The notes: generated from the letters alone by a model not told the origin. A stretch of 64,000 nt of DNA from Flavobacterium sp. 140616W15 (GCF_003668995.1 NZ_CP033068.1:4774001-4838000), one strand, 5' to 3'; shown: positions 44,829 through 54,284, counted from the first letter of the stretch. Program-made: numbers and translations.

Positions 44829-45527
44829 TTATTTGATAGTTTTTAAATAAGTTAGCCAGTTTTCTTTATAACTGCTTCCTATTGGGATTTCTACATTATT
44901 TATTTCGACTTCATTTTTAGAATAAGCTGTTAGTTTTTTTGTTTGAATAATAAAAGAACGGTGAACTCGGACAAAATTTGAATCTAATAATTTTTCGAAG
45001 GCAGAGATGTTCTGTTTAAGATGATGTGATTTATCGTTTTCAAGATGTATTGTGATATAATCTTTTAGACTTTCGATATATAAGATTTCTCCAAGAATTA
45101 TTTTGATATTCTTACTTCCACTAGATACAAAAATATGATTTTCAGCAACTATTTTGTCTTCTTTTTTGGGAGTTTGTAATTGTTTGAATTTTTCTATTGA
45201 AACAAAAAAACGATCAAAAGTAATTGGTTTTAAAAGATAATCTATAACATTGAGTTCGTATCCTTCGATAGCATATTCTCGGTAAGCGGTTGTGAAAATT
45301 ACTTTAGGTGGATTTTTTAGTTTCTTCAAAAAATCATTTCCTTTTAATAATGGCATTTCAATATCTAGAAATAATAAATCGACTGTATTTGTTTCTAAAA
45401 AAGTATAGGCTTTTAATGCGTTTTCAAATGAATCGATTAGTTCGAAATTCTCAAAATTAGATAGATGCGATGCGATTAACTCTCTGGCCAATGGTTCATC
45501 GTCGACGATAATGCATTTATATTTCAT
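44829..45527 (-). CDS. LytTR response regulator
   Basis: A 232-residue LytR/AlgR-type regulator. The receiver domain has acidic pair DD at 9-10, the phospho-accepting D55 in LLFLDIEMPLLKG, and a conserved Thr/Lys pair (FTTAYREYA, LLKP). The C-terminal LytTR DNA-binding domain shows IFVSSGSKNIKI, ESLKDYITIHLEN and FVRVHRSFIIQ. It is the last gene of a four-gene same-strand cluster and the natural partner of the LytS-like kinase at 48.6-49.6 kb, although two hydrolase genes separate them. Confidence 0.93.
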   Translation of the reverse strand: MKYKCIIVDDEPLARELIASHLSNFENFELIDSFENALKAYTFLETNTVDLLFLDIEMPLLKGNDFLKKLKNPPKVIFTTAYREYAIEGYELNVIDYLLKPITFDRFFVSIEKFKQLQTPKKEDKIVAENHIFVSSGSKNIKIILGEILYIESLKDYITIHLENDKSHHLKQNISAFEKLLDSNFVRVHRSFIIQTKKLTAYSKNEVEINNVEIPIGSSYKENWLTYLKTIK

Positions 45528-45601
45528 TTGAAAAAGTTTTTTTGTTTTTCTTTATATGTTAAAACCGCAGTAAGATGTTCGTTTTTTATAAACGGTTAAT
45601 T

Positions 45602-47323
45602 TTAGTTCACTTTTTGTGCAACCACTTCACTTCCCATATTTAATGTAAGACTATCAATTTCTCCGTTTGCATTTTTGTTAAATGTAAATTGAGCTGTTAT
45701 TATTTTACTGTAAAATCTATTTTCTGATATAGGAAATACTGTTGTTATAGCTTCTCCAGTTCCCTGAATAAACAGTTGTTCCTCTTTTGAAGTAACAGTG
45801 AAGAAATAATTTTTATTCAACTGATATTTGCCTTCATAAGTTTTAAGAATTCCTGACGGAACTGTGATTTCTCGAGTCAGTTTATCAGTAGCAATTCCTA
45901 ATTTAGTTAGAACTTTAATGGCATTAGAATTATTTGGATCCAGTTCGGCTGATTTTTTATAATTTTCTACAGCTTTTATTGTATCGTTTATAGCCAGGTA
46001 AACTTCACCTAAACTATCGTACGTATTTGAAGATTTTGGATTTAATTCGAGATTAAATTTAAAAAGAGATAATGCATCGTTTGTTTTCTTCTCCCTTAAA
46101 TATTTATATCCTAATTCATTAATACCATCACCGTTAAGAGCAAATTCATTTGGTTTTTCTTTTATAGCTTTTCTTGTGATTTCTATAGCTGTTTCGACAG
46201 AATTATTATCTATGGCTTCTTTAAGTTTAGAAAAAACTGGAATTTTTGGAAGCATATAGGGACTTGAAGATAGGATGTTATCGATAGCAAGATTTATTTC
46301 ATTAAATGCAATCGCATCACCATAATTAGTTAGTAAAATATAAGAATTATTTTTAGTTAAATCTCTCTTTATAAAAGTGCGGTATCCAAACTGCCTTCCT
46401 GAATGTTCTACTGATTTTTGTTGTTTGTCTTTGCTTATTCGCCATCCAAACCCATAATTTGATACAGAACCATTCTTTAAAGTTGCTGGGGTAAAAGCCT
46501 CGTCTATTGTTTTCTTTGATACAAGCTTTTCAGTATACAGTGATTGTTCCCACAAAAATAAATCATCTACATTTGAAAATATACTAGTAGAACCTGTGTG
46601 CGAAATTTTATAATCATCTATTTCTCCAATCCTGTTATAACCAATGGCTCTATTTTTTATTTTAAATCCTGGATCATTACAGACAGATGTATTTTTCATC
46701 TTCAACGGATCAAAGATGTTTTTTTTCATAAATGTAGTTAATGATACACCTGAAACTTTTTCTATAATTAATGCCAATATTACATAACCTCCGTTATTGT
46801 AAGCATATTTTTCGCCTGGCTTAAAACTTAATTGATTTCTATTTATTAATATTTTAAATATTTCAAAATTTGTCAAATTGTCTTTGTCAGAGAACTCATA
46901 ATAGTTTAGTAAACCCGATGTGTGATTTAATAAATTTCGTATAGTAATATCATTTGCATAAGCAGGAAATTCTGGAAAATACTTTATGAGTTTATCATCA
47001 TAAGAAAGTTTGTTCTTCTCTTTTAAAATCATAATTCCCATTGCAGTAAATTGCTTAGAAACCGAAGCAAGATCAAAACATGACTCGGGTGTTAATAGCT
47101 GTTTGGTTTCATTATTTGCGTAACCAAAAGCGTTGCGATAAATTACTTTTCCGTTTTCAGAAACTAGAATAGTTCCGTTAAAAATACCATTTGCATGGTA
47201 ATGTTTCATTAACTTGTCTAGTGCGTCCGATTTAGTTTGTGCACTACCATAGAAAGGGAGCACTTGTATAATAAAACTTAAAATGATTACTTTTAATAAA
47301 GAATGATTTGATTTTTTTTTCAT
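45602..47323 (-). CDS. exported serine hydrolase with C-terminal TPR region
   Basis: A 573-residue protein with a signal peptide (residues 1-29, ending GSAQ). The class C beta-lactamase-like domain has S87-V-S-K90 in FDLASVSKQFTA, the YxN motif in YAYNNGGYV, and EHSGRQFGYR in place of KTG. Residues about 395-475 are tetratricopeptide repeats (AFNSLISN-free; TYDSLGEVYLAINDTIKAV, then YKKSAELDPNNSNAI), and the last 90 residues form a small beta-rich domain (ILKTYEGKYQLNKNYFFTV) like the DUF3471-type end of such enzymes. It probably acts on an ester or peptide in the periplasm. The upstream gene (31 bases) carries a similar TPR tail. Confidence 0.88.
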   Translation of the reverse strand: MKKKSNHSLLKVIILSFIIQVLPFYGSAQTKSDALDKLMKHYHANGIFNGTILVSENGKVIYRNAFGYANNETKQLLTPESCFDLASVSKQFTAMGIMILKEKNKLSYDDKLIKYFPEFPAYANDITIRNLLNHTSGLLNYYEFSDKDNLTNFEIFKILINRNQLSFKPGEKYAYNNGGYVILALIIEKVSGVSLTTFMKKNIFDPLKMKNTSVCNDPGFKIKNRAIGYNRIGEIDDYKISHTGSTSIFSNVDDLFLWEQSLYTEKLVSKKTIDEAFTPATLKNGSVSNYGFGWRISKDKQQKSVEHSGRQFGYRTFIKRDLTKNNSYILLTNYGDAIAFNEINLAIDNILSSSPYMLPKIPVFSKLKEAIDNNSVETAIEITRKAIKEKPNEFALNGDGINELGYKYLREKKTNDALSLFKFNLELNPKSSNTYDSLGEVYLAINDTIKAVENYKKSAELDPNNSNAIKVLTKLGIATDKLTREITVPSGILKTYEGKYQLNKNYFFTVTSKEEQLFIQGTGEAITTVFPISENRFYSKIITAQFTFNKNANGEIDSLTLNMGSEVVAQKVN

Positions 47324-47353
47324 GTTATTCTAATGTTGATTTTTTTAAGTAAT

Positions 47354-48520
47354 CTAGTCTATTTCTTTTGCTAAACGTTCTAAAACTTCTTTTCCGTTTT
47401 TATTCTCAGGATTGAGAGCAATAGATTTTTTATACATTGCAATAGCTTCTTCTTTTTTGTTCATTTTCAACAAAGCTTCACCATAGCTATCATAAGCGTT
47501 TGAGCTTGTAGGATTCAATAATACATTAAGTTTAAATACTTCGGATGCTTTTTCATTTTCATTTTTGTGTAATAATTCATATCCCCAATTATTTAAATCA
47601 TCTTCTGAATTATTGTATGCTAATTGCTCTTTCTTCCCTTCGTTAAAAGATTGAATTGCGTATTGTAAAGTGCGCTCTTGAATTTCAGTTTTTTGTTTAG
47701 AACCATTGGCATACATTTTAGCAATTGTAGTTATTACTAATTGAGGATTGTCTATCCAGATCGCGTGGCCACAACCATAAGCAGTTATACTGGTAACATT
47801 AGAATTCTTTGTTGCATATTTTTTATGACACTCTTTCCAACGTTCAATTTCTTCAGGTATCTTTAAGAAAGGAATTTCGTTGACAAAATCAATAACAGGG
47901 ATGTTTTTAGGAATAGAGAACTTACTCATTGTCTTTACAGTTTCTACGATAGTTGCTGACATATAATAAATCCCTTTGTTGTTTTTTTTCCATTGAGGTA
48001 TAAGCTTGTCTTGAGTAGCAAGTACTTTTTGAATGTAGCCATCTTCATAATAGTTGTGATTAACGTCAATTAAAACAACCCCTTTAACTAGTTTAGGATG
48101 TCTTGCTGCATAAAGAGTAGAGAGATAACCACCATAAGAATGCGAGACCAACATGATTTCTTTGTCATAGCCAAGTTTTTTTAAGCCAATTTCTAAGTCT
48201 TCTACACTGCTTATAATTCCGTGTTTCAAATCATCGGTTTGTAGAGTATCAATAGTACTTGTACCAAAACCAGCTCTGTCATATGTTATTAAAGTTGCAT
48301 CTGTTAATTCGGAAATAGGTTTTAGAATCGAATTCCAAACAGAACCATCGTTCCCGCCACCTGCATCAAAAAGAATAGGTGTACCTTTTCCTTTCACTAT
48401 TTTAAAATGAATACGGTGCTTACCGACATCAACCAAAGTATCAATTGTTTTAGATTGACTATTTGCAGTAATAAAATAGAGAATAAAAAAAAGACTAACA
48501 ATGAAGGACTGTTTTTTCAT
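47354..48520 (-). CDS. exported alpha/beta hydrolase with C-terminal TPR region
   Basis: A 388-residue protein with a signal peptide (residues 1-21, ending ANSQ). The alpha/beta hydrolase core has FDAGGGNDGSVWN near the oxyanion site, YDRAGFGTS, the nucleophile S128 in LVSHSYGGYLS, and the late His in GCGHAIWID. Residues about 300-385 are TPR-like (AYDSYGEALLKMNKKEEAI, then YKKSIALNPENKNGK), very similar to the tail of the next gene. It lies 46 bases downstream of the LytS-like kinase and 30 upstream of the serine hydrolase. The substrate is unknown; shared tails suggest the two hydrolases work on related substrates or a common partner. Confidence 0.88.
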   Translation of the reverse strand: MKKQSFIVSLFFILYFITANSQSKTIDTLVDVGKHRIHFKIVKGKGTPILFDAGGGNDGSVWNSILKPISELTDATLITYDRAGFGTSTIDTLQTDDLKHGIISSVEDLEIGLKKLGYDKEIMLVSHSYGGYLSTLYAARHPKLVKGVVLIDVNHNYYEDGYIQKVLATQDKLIPQWKKNNKGIYYMSATIVETVKTMSKFSIPKNIPVIDFVNEIPFLKIPEEIERWKECHKKYATKNSNVTSITAYGCGHAIWIDNPQLVITTIAKMYANGSKQKTEIQERTLQYAIQSFNEGKKEQLAYNNSEDDLNNWGYELLHKNENEKASEVFKLNVLLNPTSSNAYDSYGEALLKMNKKEEAIAMYKKSIALNPENKNGKEVLERLAKEID

Positions 48521-48566
48521 AAAATTTGTAATGATTAGTTTTTGGTGATAAGTTGATTCAAGAATG

Positions 48567-49619
48567 TTAAAGAGTAAGAAAAAGTTTAACGGTATATATG
48601 TTTTGTGTTTCTTCTATTTCTAATTGATGTTTTTTTGGATACAATAAATCCAATTGTTTTCGAACGTTTTTTAATCCAATTTTTGATTTGTCTGAAATTA
48701 CTGCAGTATCATTTTGAGGTTTTGTGTTCTCAATACTAAAAATTATTTGTCCTTTTTTACTCTCTAAATTCAGTTTAATATTAGCTTTTTCAGTCTCATT
48801 AATAACACCATGTTTAAATGCATTTTCTATAAATGTCAATATAATAAGTGGTGAAATTTTATTGCTTTCCTGGATGTCTTTGGTAAACGAAATATTTAAT
48901 CTGTTTTCGTTATAACGTAGTTTTTCTAAGGCAATATAGTTATCGATTAAAGCAATTTCTTTTTCAATAGAAACATAATCTTCGTTGCATCGATACAATA
49001 CAAAGTCTAAAATTTCAGATAATTTAGCAATTACTTCGGGTGCTTTGTCATCTTTTTTCAGCGTTAGTGTATATAAATTATTTAGGGTATTGAAAAGGAA
49101 ATGAGGATTCAGTTGATTCTTCAATACTTTTAATTCCATTGATTTTTTTTCTTCCTCCAACTTTAAAAGGCGTTGCTGCTTGCGATTAAAACTTATAAAA
49201 CCCAAAATAATAATAGGATAAGTGATGAAAGAAAATTCTCTAAAGATTAATTTAAAAGAAGTTAATCTTTCGGGAACCGACATTTTATGCCCAAGCCAAT
49301 CATCAAAGAATCCAGGGAATTTAGGTTCTAAATAATAGTATTTAAAGATCATTAAAAGAGCAAAAACAAAATAGAGCCAACTTGTAGCAAAAAGTATAAA
49401 AAGTAAATATTTTTTTTTGTTAAGGGTTTGAGGGATAATCCAATAAATTAATCCGTAAGCGGCAGTTGCTTGCGCTAAAATTTTCCACGCATAAACAAAC
49501 GTAAAGTCATAATAAGAATCATTATCAGACTTTCCGTTGACGTATAGTAGCAAAAATGAAATCCAATAGATACAATGGAAGAGGATTCTTTTTAGGTCGA
49601 TATTTTTTAAAAAATGCAT
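48567..49619 (-). CDS. LytS-like sensor histidine kinase
   Basis: A 350-residue membrane kinase. Four membrane segments fill the first 145 residues (for example IYWISFLLLY, YLLFILFATSWLYFVFALLM and FITYPIIILGF), followed by a short coiled coil and the His_kinase domain: the phospho-accepting H173 in KNQLNPHFLFNTLNNLY, then the N box LTFIENAFKHGV and the G box SKIGLKNVRKQLDLLYP. No separate extracytoplasmic sensor domain exists, so the membrane part likely senses. It is the first gene of the cluster that ends with the LytTR response regulator. Confidence 0.93.
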   Translation of the reverse strand: MHFLKNIDLKRILFHCIYWISFLLLYVNGKSDNDSYYDFTFVYAWKILAQATAAYGLIYWIIPQTLNKKKYLLFILFATSWLYFVFALLMIFKYYYLEPKFPGFFDDWLGHKMSVPERLTSFKLIFREFSFITYPIIILGFISFNRKQQRLLKLEEEKKSMELKVLKNQLNPHFLFNTLNNLYTLTLKKDDKAPEVIAKLSEILDFVLYRCNEDYVSIEKEIALIDNYIALEKLRYNENRLNISFTKDIQESNKISPLIILTFIENAFKHGVINETEKANIKLNLESKKGQIIFSIENTKPQNDTAVISDKSKIGLKNVRKQLDLLYPKKHQLEIEETQNIYTVKLFLTL

Positions 49620-49929
49620 TATAATGTTTTAAGAGGGAACAAGATAATAAAATATAGAAGTCTGCTTTGTTCTTAGCTTTAAATAAAGCATTATCACTCC
49701 TAAAAACAGTGTTTGAGCATACGAATGAGATATTTTTTCAGTATCGATTATTTGAATGCTAAAACTGGGTTTTCAATTGCGCACTAAATAACAAATTGGC
49801 GCTGTAATTATATTCGCTTTAAATATATAAATCATGATAAAACTGATTCTTTTATTCGCATTATTTTTAGTAAATGAGCTAAAAAGTATACTTTTTTAAA
49901 CAATCCAAAAACACTTAAACTTAAACAAA
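49620..49929. other. divergent intergenic region, no gene recognised
   Basis: A 310-base gap between the divergent kinase and beta-propeller genes. It is AT-rich, contains AACTGGGTTTTC near 49764, and a 21-codon ORF at 49834-49899 with a hydrophobic peptide but no other support. Promoters for both genes should lie here; no box with both elements was found. Confidence 0.45.
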
Positions 49930-51018
49930 ATGAAGACAATGATTAAAAATGCAATTGGTATTCTGATTCTTATGAATGCCGTAAATTTATTTTCACAAGA
50001 AGACAAGCAAGAAATAACTTATAGCGAAGTTTCGAAAATGATTAAACCAACTTTGTTTGCCGATTTAGGTGAAACGTGTCAAACTCCCGATGGGATGGCT
50101 CTGGATAAAAAAGGTAATCTGTATTTATCTATCACTAATCCGATGACTTTTGAAAAGCATGGAAGTAAAATTTTGACTTTTGATAAAAATGACAAACCTG
50201 TAACATGGTTTGATAAACTCCCCGTGCATCCTGTAACAAAGAAGGTACATCCTATGGGAATGGAATTTGGTCCTGATGGAAATTTATATATAATGGATAA
50301 TCAGTTTTTTGCTGATAAAGAAAATTTCTCTAGATTGTTAAGGGTTGTAGTTGAGAATGGAAAACCTAAATATGCTGAGGTATTAGCAGAAGGTTTCAAT
50401 TTTGGTGAAGCAGTAAGATGGTATAAAGATAGAGTTTATATAACCGATGCTCTTTTTGAGAATAGGAGAGAAAGTGGGATTTATAGCTTCTCTCTGAAAG
50501 AATTAAATTCGGGTAAAATAACTTTAGATAAAAATACGAAACCTAATTATTTAGTAACAACATTTACTCTTAAACCCGAAGTAACAAAACGAACCATTGG
50601 TATTGACGGTATTGCTTTTGATAAAAAAGGGAATCTGTATGCAGGAAATTTTGGAGATGGTGTAATTACAAAACTTGAATTTACAAAAGAGGGTAAGCTT
50701 AAATCTAAAAAAGTAGTTTTTGACTCGGATAAATTAAAATGTTGTGATGGATTTTTTTATGATGAAAAAAGGAATTCTATTTTTATTGCCAATTACGATA
50801 ATAATAGCGTTCATCAGTTAGATTTAAATACAAATACAATTCATCTAATTTGGGAAAATGGTAATGCTGATGGTTCTGATGGACAATTAGATAACCCTTG
50901 TGAAACGATAATTTATAAAGGGAAATTGTTGGTTGTAAACTACGATACTTTTAAAGGAGAGAAGAATACTGAAATAGATTCTTTTCACACGATTTCTAGT
51001 TTTGAATTAGGAAAATAG
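49930..51018 (+). CDS. exported SMP-30/gluconolactonase-like beta-propeller
   Basis: A 362-residue protein with a signal peptide (residues 1-22, ending FSQ). The body has repeated blade motifs such as TPDGMALDKKGNLYLSITN, GMEFGPDGNLYIMDN and GIAFDKKGNLYAGNFGDG, spaced as in six-bladed SMP-30/gluconolactonase/LRE propellers. A CC pair occurs in KLKCCDGFFYDE and another Cys in DNPCETII. The fold often binds a divalent metal and hydrolyses lactones, but the reaction here is unknown. It is divergent from the kinase cluster and could be one of its targets, by position only. Confidence 0.85.
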   Translation: MKTMIKNAIGILILMNAVNLFSQEDKQEITYSEVSKMIKPTLFADLGETCQTPDGMALDKKGNLYLSITNPMTFEKHGSKILTFDKNDKPVTWFDKLPVHPVTKKVHPMGMEFGPDGNLYIMDNQFFADKENFSRLLRVVVENGKPKYAEVLAEGFNFGEAVRWYKDRVYITDALFENRRESGIYSFSLKELNSGKITLDKNTKPNYLVTTFTLKPEVTKRTIGIDGIAFDKKGNLYAGNFGDGVITKLEFTKEGKLKSKKVVFDSDKLKCCDGFFYDEKRNSIFIANYDNNSVHQLDLNTNTIHLIWENGNADGSDGQLDNPCETIIYKGKLLVVNYDTFKGEKNTEIDSFHTISSFELGK

Positions 51019-51039
51019 ACTTGATTCATTATCATAAGT

Positions 51040-51076
51040 AAAACACAAGTCTCAAATTATTAGAAACTTGTGTTTT
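51040..51076. terminator. terminator behind the beta-propeller gene
   Basis: AAAACACAAGT (51040-51050) pairs with ACTTGTGTTTT (51066-51076), 15-base loop, between two convergent genes. Confidence 0.7.
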
Positions 51077-51095
51077 CTTATATAAAATGTTGATT

Positions 51096-51824
51096 TTAGT
51101 TGTTTTCACTTGGAAAACATAAGAAAGGATTTATCTCGTAATCCAGCCTTGCAACAAAAGTCTTAATTGCAATCTCTGAAGATTTTATGGTGTATTTGTA
51201 AAATGGATCAAAGAAAAAATCACGGCATATTACAGGTTCAGCAGAAGGATTATATACATCGTTATTACTATCCAAATCATCATAAGCATATCGACATGGG
51301 AATAAAAGGTTAAGCTCTTTTAAGGTGCTTTTAAGCCATTTGTTAAATATTTTTTTCTTAGGTGAGATGTGACGAGCAAGTAGAGCTAGACCAACAATTT
51401 CACTTTGAAGGTAATACGATCCTTTGCGACGTAGTACATCTATCATTCTCACATTCATAAGTGCAACCCATAGCGGGCCGTCTATAGGTCCAGATGCAGG
51501 CACATTCATATTGAGGTCAAATACTAATGGCTTTGTGTATTCAGGATTTGATACTGCACACCACAGTGCTTCAATACGTTGTTTCATTTCTTGTGATGCT
51601 TCGGTGTGATTTTTATAACGCCAGTATATCCATTCGAGTAAAGCAGCTGTTAGTCCTAAAGAAGCTTTATGGCTAATGCCTGTTAAGGCGAGTTCTAGTT
51701 TGTCGTGATTTTCAGCAGGATCGATAAGTTTTTCCATTATTTTTCCATTCCATTTAAAATCAATTGGATGATTGATGCTTTTGGCTTCGCGAATTATTTT
51801 TGGCGCTTTTTCTATACTTTTCAT
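51096..51824 (-). CDS. protein of unknown function (242 residues)
   Basis: A soluble, mostly helical protein starting at ATG 51824 (MKSIEKAPKIIREAKSINHP). It has no signal peptide or membrane segment and contains two Cys (ALWCAVSNPEYT, FPCRYAYDD) and the distinctive segments ALTGISHKASLGLTAALLEW and NVPASGPIDGPLW. I do not recognise a family. It lies alone between two terminators, in opposite orientation to the beta-propeller gene. Its independent unit and lack of recognisable relatives make it an accessory-gene candidate. Confidence 0.7.
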   Translation of the reverse strand: MKSIEKAPKIIREAKSINHPIDFKWNGKIMEKLIDPAENHDKLELALTGISHKASLGLTAALLEWIYWRYKNHTEASQEMKQRIEALWCAVSNPEYTKPLVFDLNMNVPASGPIDGPLWVALMNVRMIDVLRRKGSYYLQSEIVGLALLARHISPKKKIFNKWLKSTLKELNLLFPCRYAYDDLDSNNDVYNPSAEPVICRDFFFDPFYKYTIKSSEIAIKTFVARLDYEINPFLCFPSENN

Positions 51825-52053
51825 AATTACTTTATTTAATTTTTACATACGAATATTTGTTTTTTATTTCTCAAGGCTATGTTACTTGATCAAGAATATT
51901 CAAATTTACATTTGTACTTAATTTTAACTATGTCATGATAAGTTTTAAAAATAGCATAATAGGGTATTTTATCGCTTGTATGTTTTTGAAAATCAATAAA
52001 AAGCGAAAAATATTACAAATAAAAATGAATTTGTGAAAAAAACTTTATAAAAG

Positions 52054-52097
52054 AAAACCCCACAAGTTTCAAAAATATTTGAAGCTTGTGGGGTTTT
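52054..52097 (-). terminator. terminator behind pruA (CCCCACA type)
   Basis: AAAACCCCACAAGTTTCAAA (52054-52073) pairs with the arm at 52078-52097 over 20 bases with one mismatch; T-rich on both strands, 20 bases past the pruA stop. Confidence 0.85.
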
Positions 52098-52117
52098 ATG
52101 TTCTTAAACTTTGGAGA

Positions 52118-53746
52118 CTATTCTCCTAAAAAAGGATATCTATAATCTTCTGGAGTTACAAACGTTTCTTTTATTGTTCTTGGTGAAGCCCAACGCAATA
52201 AGTTTAATGCAGAACCTGCTTTGTCATTTGTTCCTGATGCTCTTGCACCACCAAATGGTTGCATTCCTACAACAGCTCCTGTTGGTTTGTCATTAATATA
52301 GAAGTTACCTGCTGCATTTTGTAATTTTGTAGTAGCTACTTCAATAGCGTAACGATCTTGACTAAATACAGCTCCAGTAAGAGCATATTCAGAAGTAGTA
52401 TCAACTAATTCTAAAGTCTCTTCCCATTTTGCATCTTCATATACATAAATAGTAATTACTGGTCCGAATAATTCGGTTTCCATTGTAGTATATTTAGGGT
52501 TTGTAGTTACAATAATAGTTGGTTCAATAAAGTATCCAACAGATTTGTCGTAATTTCCACCAACGATTATTTCTGCATCAGCGTCTTTTTTAGCTTGGTC
52601 AATAAAACTTGCTAACTTGTCAAAAGATCCTTCGTGAATAACAGCAGTAATAAAATTACCAAAATCTTCTGGTGAACCCATTTTCATAGATTTCACGTCA
52701 GTAATTAATTGTTCTTTTATTGTTGGCCATAAACTTTGTGGGATGTAAGCTCTTGAAGCTGCAGAACATTTTTGTCCTTGAAATTCAAATGCTCCACGTA
52801 CAATTCCAGTTGATACTTGTTTAGCGTTAGCACTTGGATGTGCAATGATAAAATCTTTACCACCTGTTTCACCTACGATTCTTGGGTAAGTTTTGTAATT
52901 GTGAATGTTTGCACCAATTTTTGCCCAAATATCTTTAAATACATGAGTTGAACCTGTAAAGTGAACTCCTGCAAAATCACGACTTGCTAATACTGTATCA
53001 GTAATCATTAATGCATCACCAAAAACAACATTTATTACACCGTCTGGAACTCCAGCTTCTTTAAATACGTCGATGATAATTTTAGTTGAGAATACTTGGC
53101 TATCACTTGGTTTCCAGATAACAACATTCCCCATCATTGCAGCACTTGCAGGAAGATTTGCAGCAATAGCAGTAAAGTTAAAAGGAGTAATTGCATATAC
53201 AAAACCTTCTAGAGGTCTGTATTCAAGACGGTTCCAAGTTGTAGAATCAGATTTTGGCTGATCTGCATAAATTTGGGTCATGAACTCAACATTGTAACGT
53301 AAGAAATCAATTAATTCACATGAAGCATCAATTTCAGCTTGGTGAATGTTTTTTGATTGTCCGATCATTGTAGCAGCATTTATTCTAGCTCTGTAAGGGC
53401 CAGCAATAAGTTCAGCAGCTTTTAAGAAAATAGCAGCACGTTGTTCCCATGCCATATTAGCCCATGCGTCTTTTGCTTCAAGCGCATTAGCAATTGCTTT
53501 TTCGATATGTGTTTTTTCGGCTAAGTGGTAGGTACCTACTACATGTTTGTGATCATGAGGAGCCGTAATATTTCTAGTGTTTCCAGTTTTAATTTCTTCA
53601 CTTCCAATATATAACGGAACATCAATTTTAGAGTTCCACATTGTAGTGTAAGCTGCTTGTACTGCTGCTTTTTCTGGTGAGTTTGGAGCATATCCTTTTA
53701 CGGGTTCGTTTACCGCTTTAGGTACATGAAAAAATCCTTTTAGCAT
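52118..53746 (-). CDS. pruA: L-glutamate gamma-semialdehyde dehydrogenase
   Basis: From ATG 53746 (MLKGFFHVPKAVNEPVKGYA) a 542-residue aldehyde dehydrogenase that oxidises glutamate semialdehyde to glutamate with NAD, the second step of proline breakdown. The catalytic cysteine is in FQGQKCSAASRAY, the general-base Glu in VGETGGKDF, and the NAD-binding FTGSTHVFKDIW precedes them. PFGGARASGTNDKAGS near the C-terminus is diagnostic for the PruA1 subgroup. The frame stays open upstream to 53794, but that extension is not family-like. No prodh (PutA-type) gene is in the window. Confidence 0.95.
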   Translation of the reverse strand: MLKGFFHVPKAVNEPVKGYAPNSPEKAAVQAAYTTMWNSKIDVPLYIGSEEIKTGNTRNITAPHDHKHVVGTYHLAEKTHIEKAIANALEAKDAWANMAWEQRAAIFLKAAELIAGPYRARINAATMIGQSKNIHQAEIDASCELIDFLRYNVEFMTQIYADQPKSDSTTWNRLEYRPLEGFVYAITPFNFTAIAANLPASAAMMGNVVIWKPSDSQVFSTKIIIDVFKEAGVPDGVINVVFGDALMITDTVLASRDFAGVHFTGSTHVFKDIWAKIGANIHNYKTYPRIVGETGGKDFIIAHPSANAKQVSTGIVRGAFEFQGQKCSAASRAYIPQSLWPTIKEQLITDVKSMKMGSPEDFGNFITAVIHEGSFDKLASFIDQAKKDADAEIIVGGNYDKSVGYFIEPTIIVTTNPKYTTMETELFGPVITIYVYEDAKWEETLELVDTTSEYALTGAVFSQDRYAIEVATTKLQNAAGNFYINDKPTGAVVGMQPFGGARASGTNDKAGSALNLLRWASPRTIKETFVTPEDYRYPFLGE

Positions 53747-53819
53747 ATTGTTTAAAATTAGATAATTAGACAAATTAACAGTTGGATAATTCATTTTATA
53801 CGAATTATCTAACGCTCTA

Positions 53820-53827
53820 CAAAAGTA
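53820..53827 (-). promoter_or_regulatory. -7 box of pruA
   Basis: The reverse strand reads TACTTTTG, an exact TAnnTTTG match, 73 bases before the ATG; no good TTG precedes it at the right spacing. Confidence 0.4.
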
Positions 53828-53897
53828 CGAAGGTTAAATTAATAATCTGATAATTTTGTTATAAGTTAACTATAAAATATTTAGATGCAATAAGAAT

Positions 53898-54284
53898 TTA
53901 GTTCAAAGCAAAAGGAGCACACATTCTAAAATTAGGTACTATAACTTTGAAAATTTTTGTAGTAGTAAAATTTACCATATTAAAATATCCTTTCATCGCT
54001 CCATAAGGAGATGATAAAAGACATCCTGAACTATAGGTATGGAATTCACCAGGTTTTAAAACTGGTTTTTTTCCAATTACGCCTTCACCATCAACTATTT
54101 CGATATCGTTAAGCGAATCGAAAATTTCCCAATGGCGAGAAGTAAGTTGTACCGAATCTTTGCTATGGTTCTCAATAGTAACTACATAGCTAAAGGCAAA
54201 ATGAATCTTGTAGTTCTTGAAGTAAGTACCTTCAAAACTAGTTAAAACGGATATTTTTATGCCTCTTGTTATTTGAGAAACCAT
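53898..54284 (-). CDS. apaG: ApaG protein
   Basis: A 128-residue single-domain protein with the ApaG fibronectin-like fold: AFSYVVTIENHSKDSVQLTSRHW, then the Gly-rich VDGEGVIGKKPVLKPGEF and SSPYGAMKGYF. ApaG was linked to Co2+ and Mg2+ phenotypes in Salmonella; its molecular role is unclear. It starts at ATG 54284 and lies 80 bases downstream of the Plug-like gene on the same strand, possibly in the same transcript. Confidence 0.95.
   Translation of the reverse strand: MVSQITRGIKISVLTSFEGTYFKNYKIHFAFSYVVTIENHSKDSVQLTSRHWEIFDSLNDIEIVDGEGVIGKKPVLKPGEFHTYSSGCLLSSPYGAMKGYFNMVNFTTTKIFKVIVPNFRMCAPFALN

Noticed and set aside
49834..49899. 21-codon hydrophobic ORF before the beta-propeller gene
   Set aside because: It is too short and AT-rich, with no promoter or terminator of its own.
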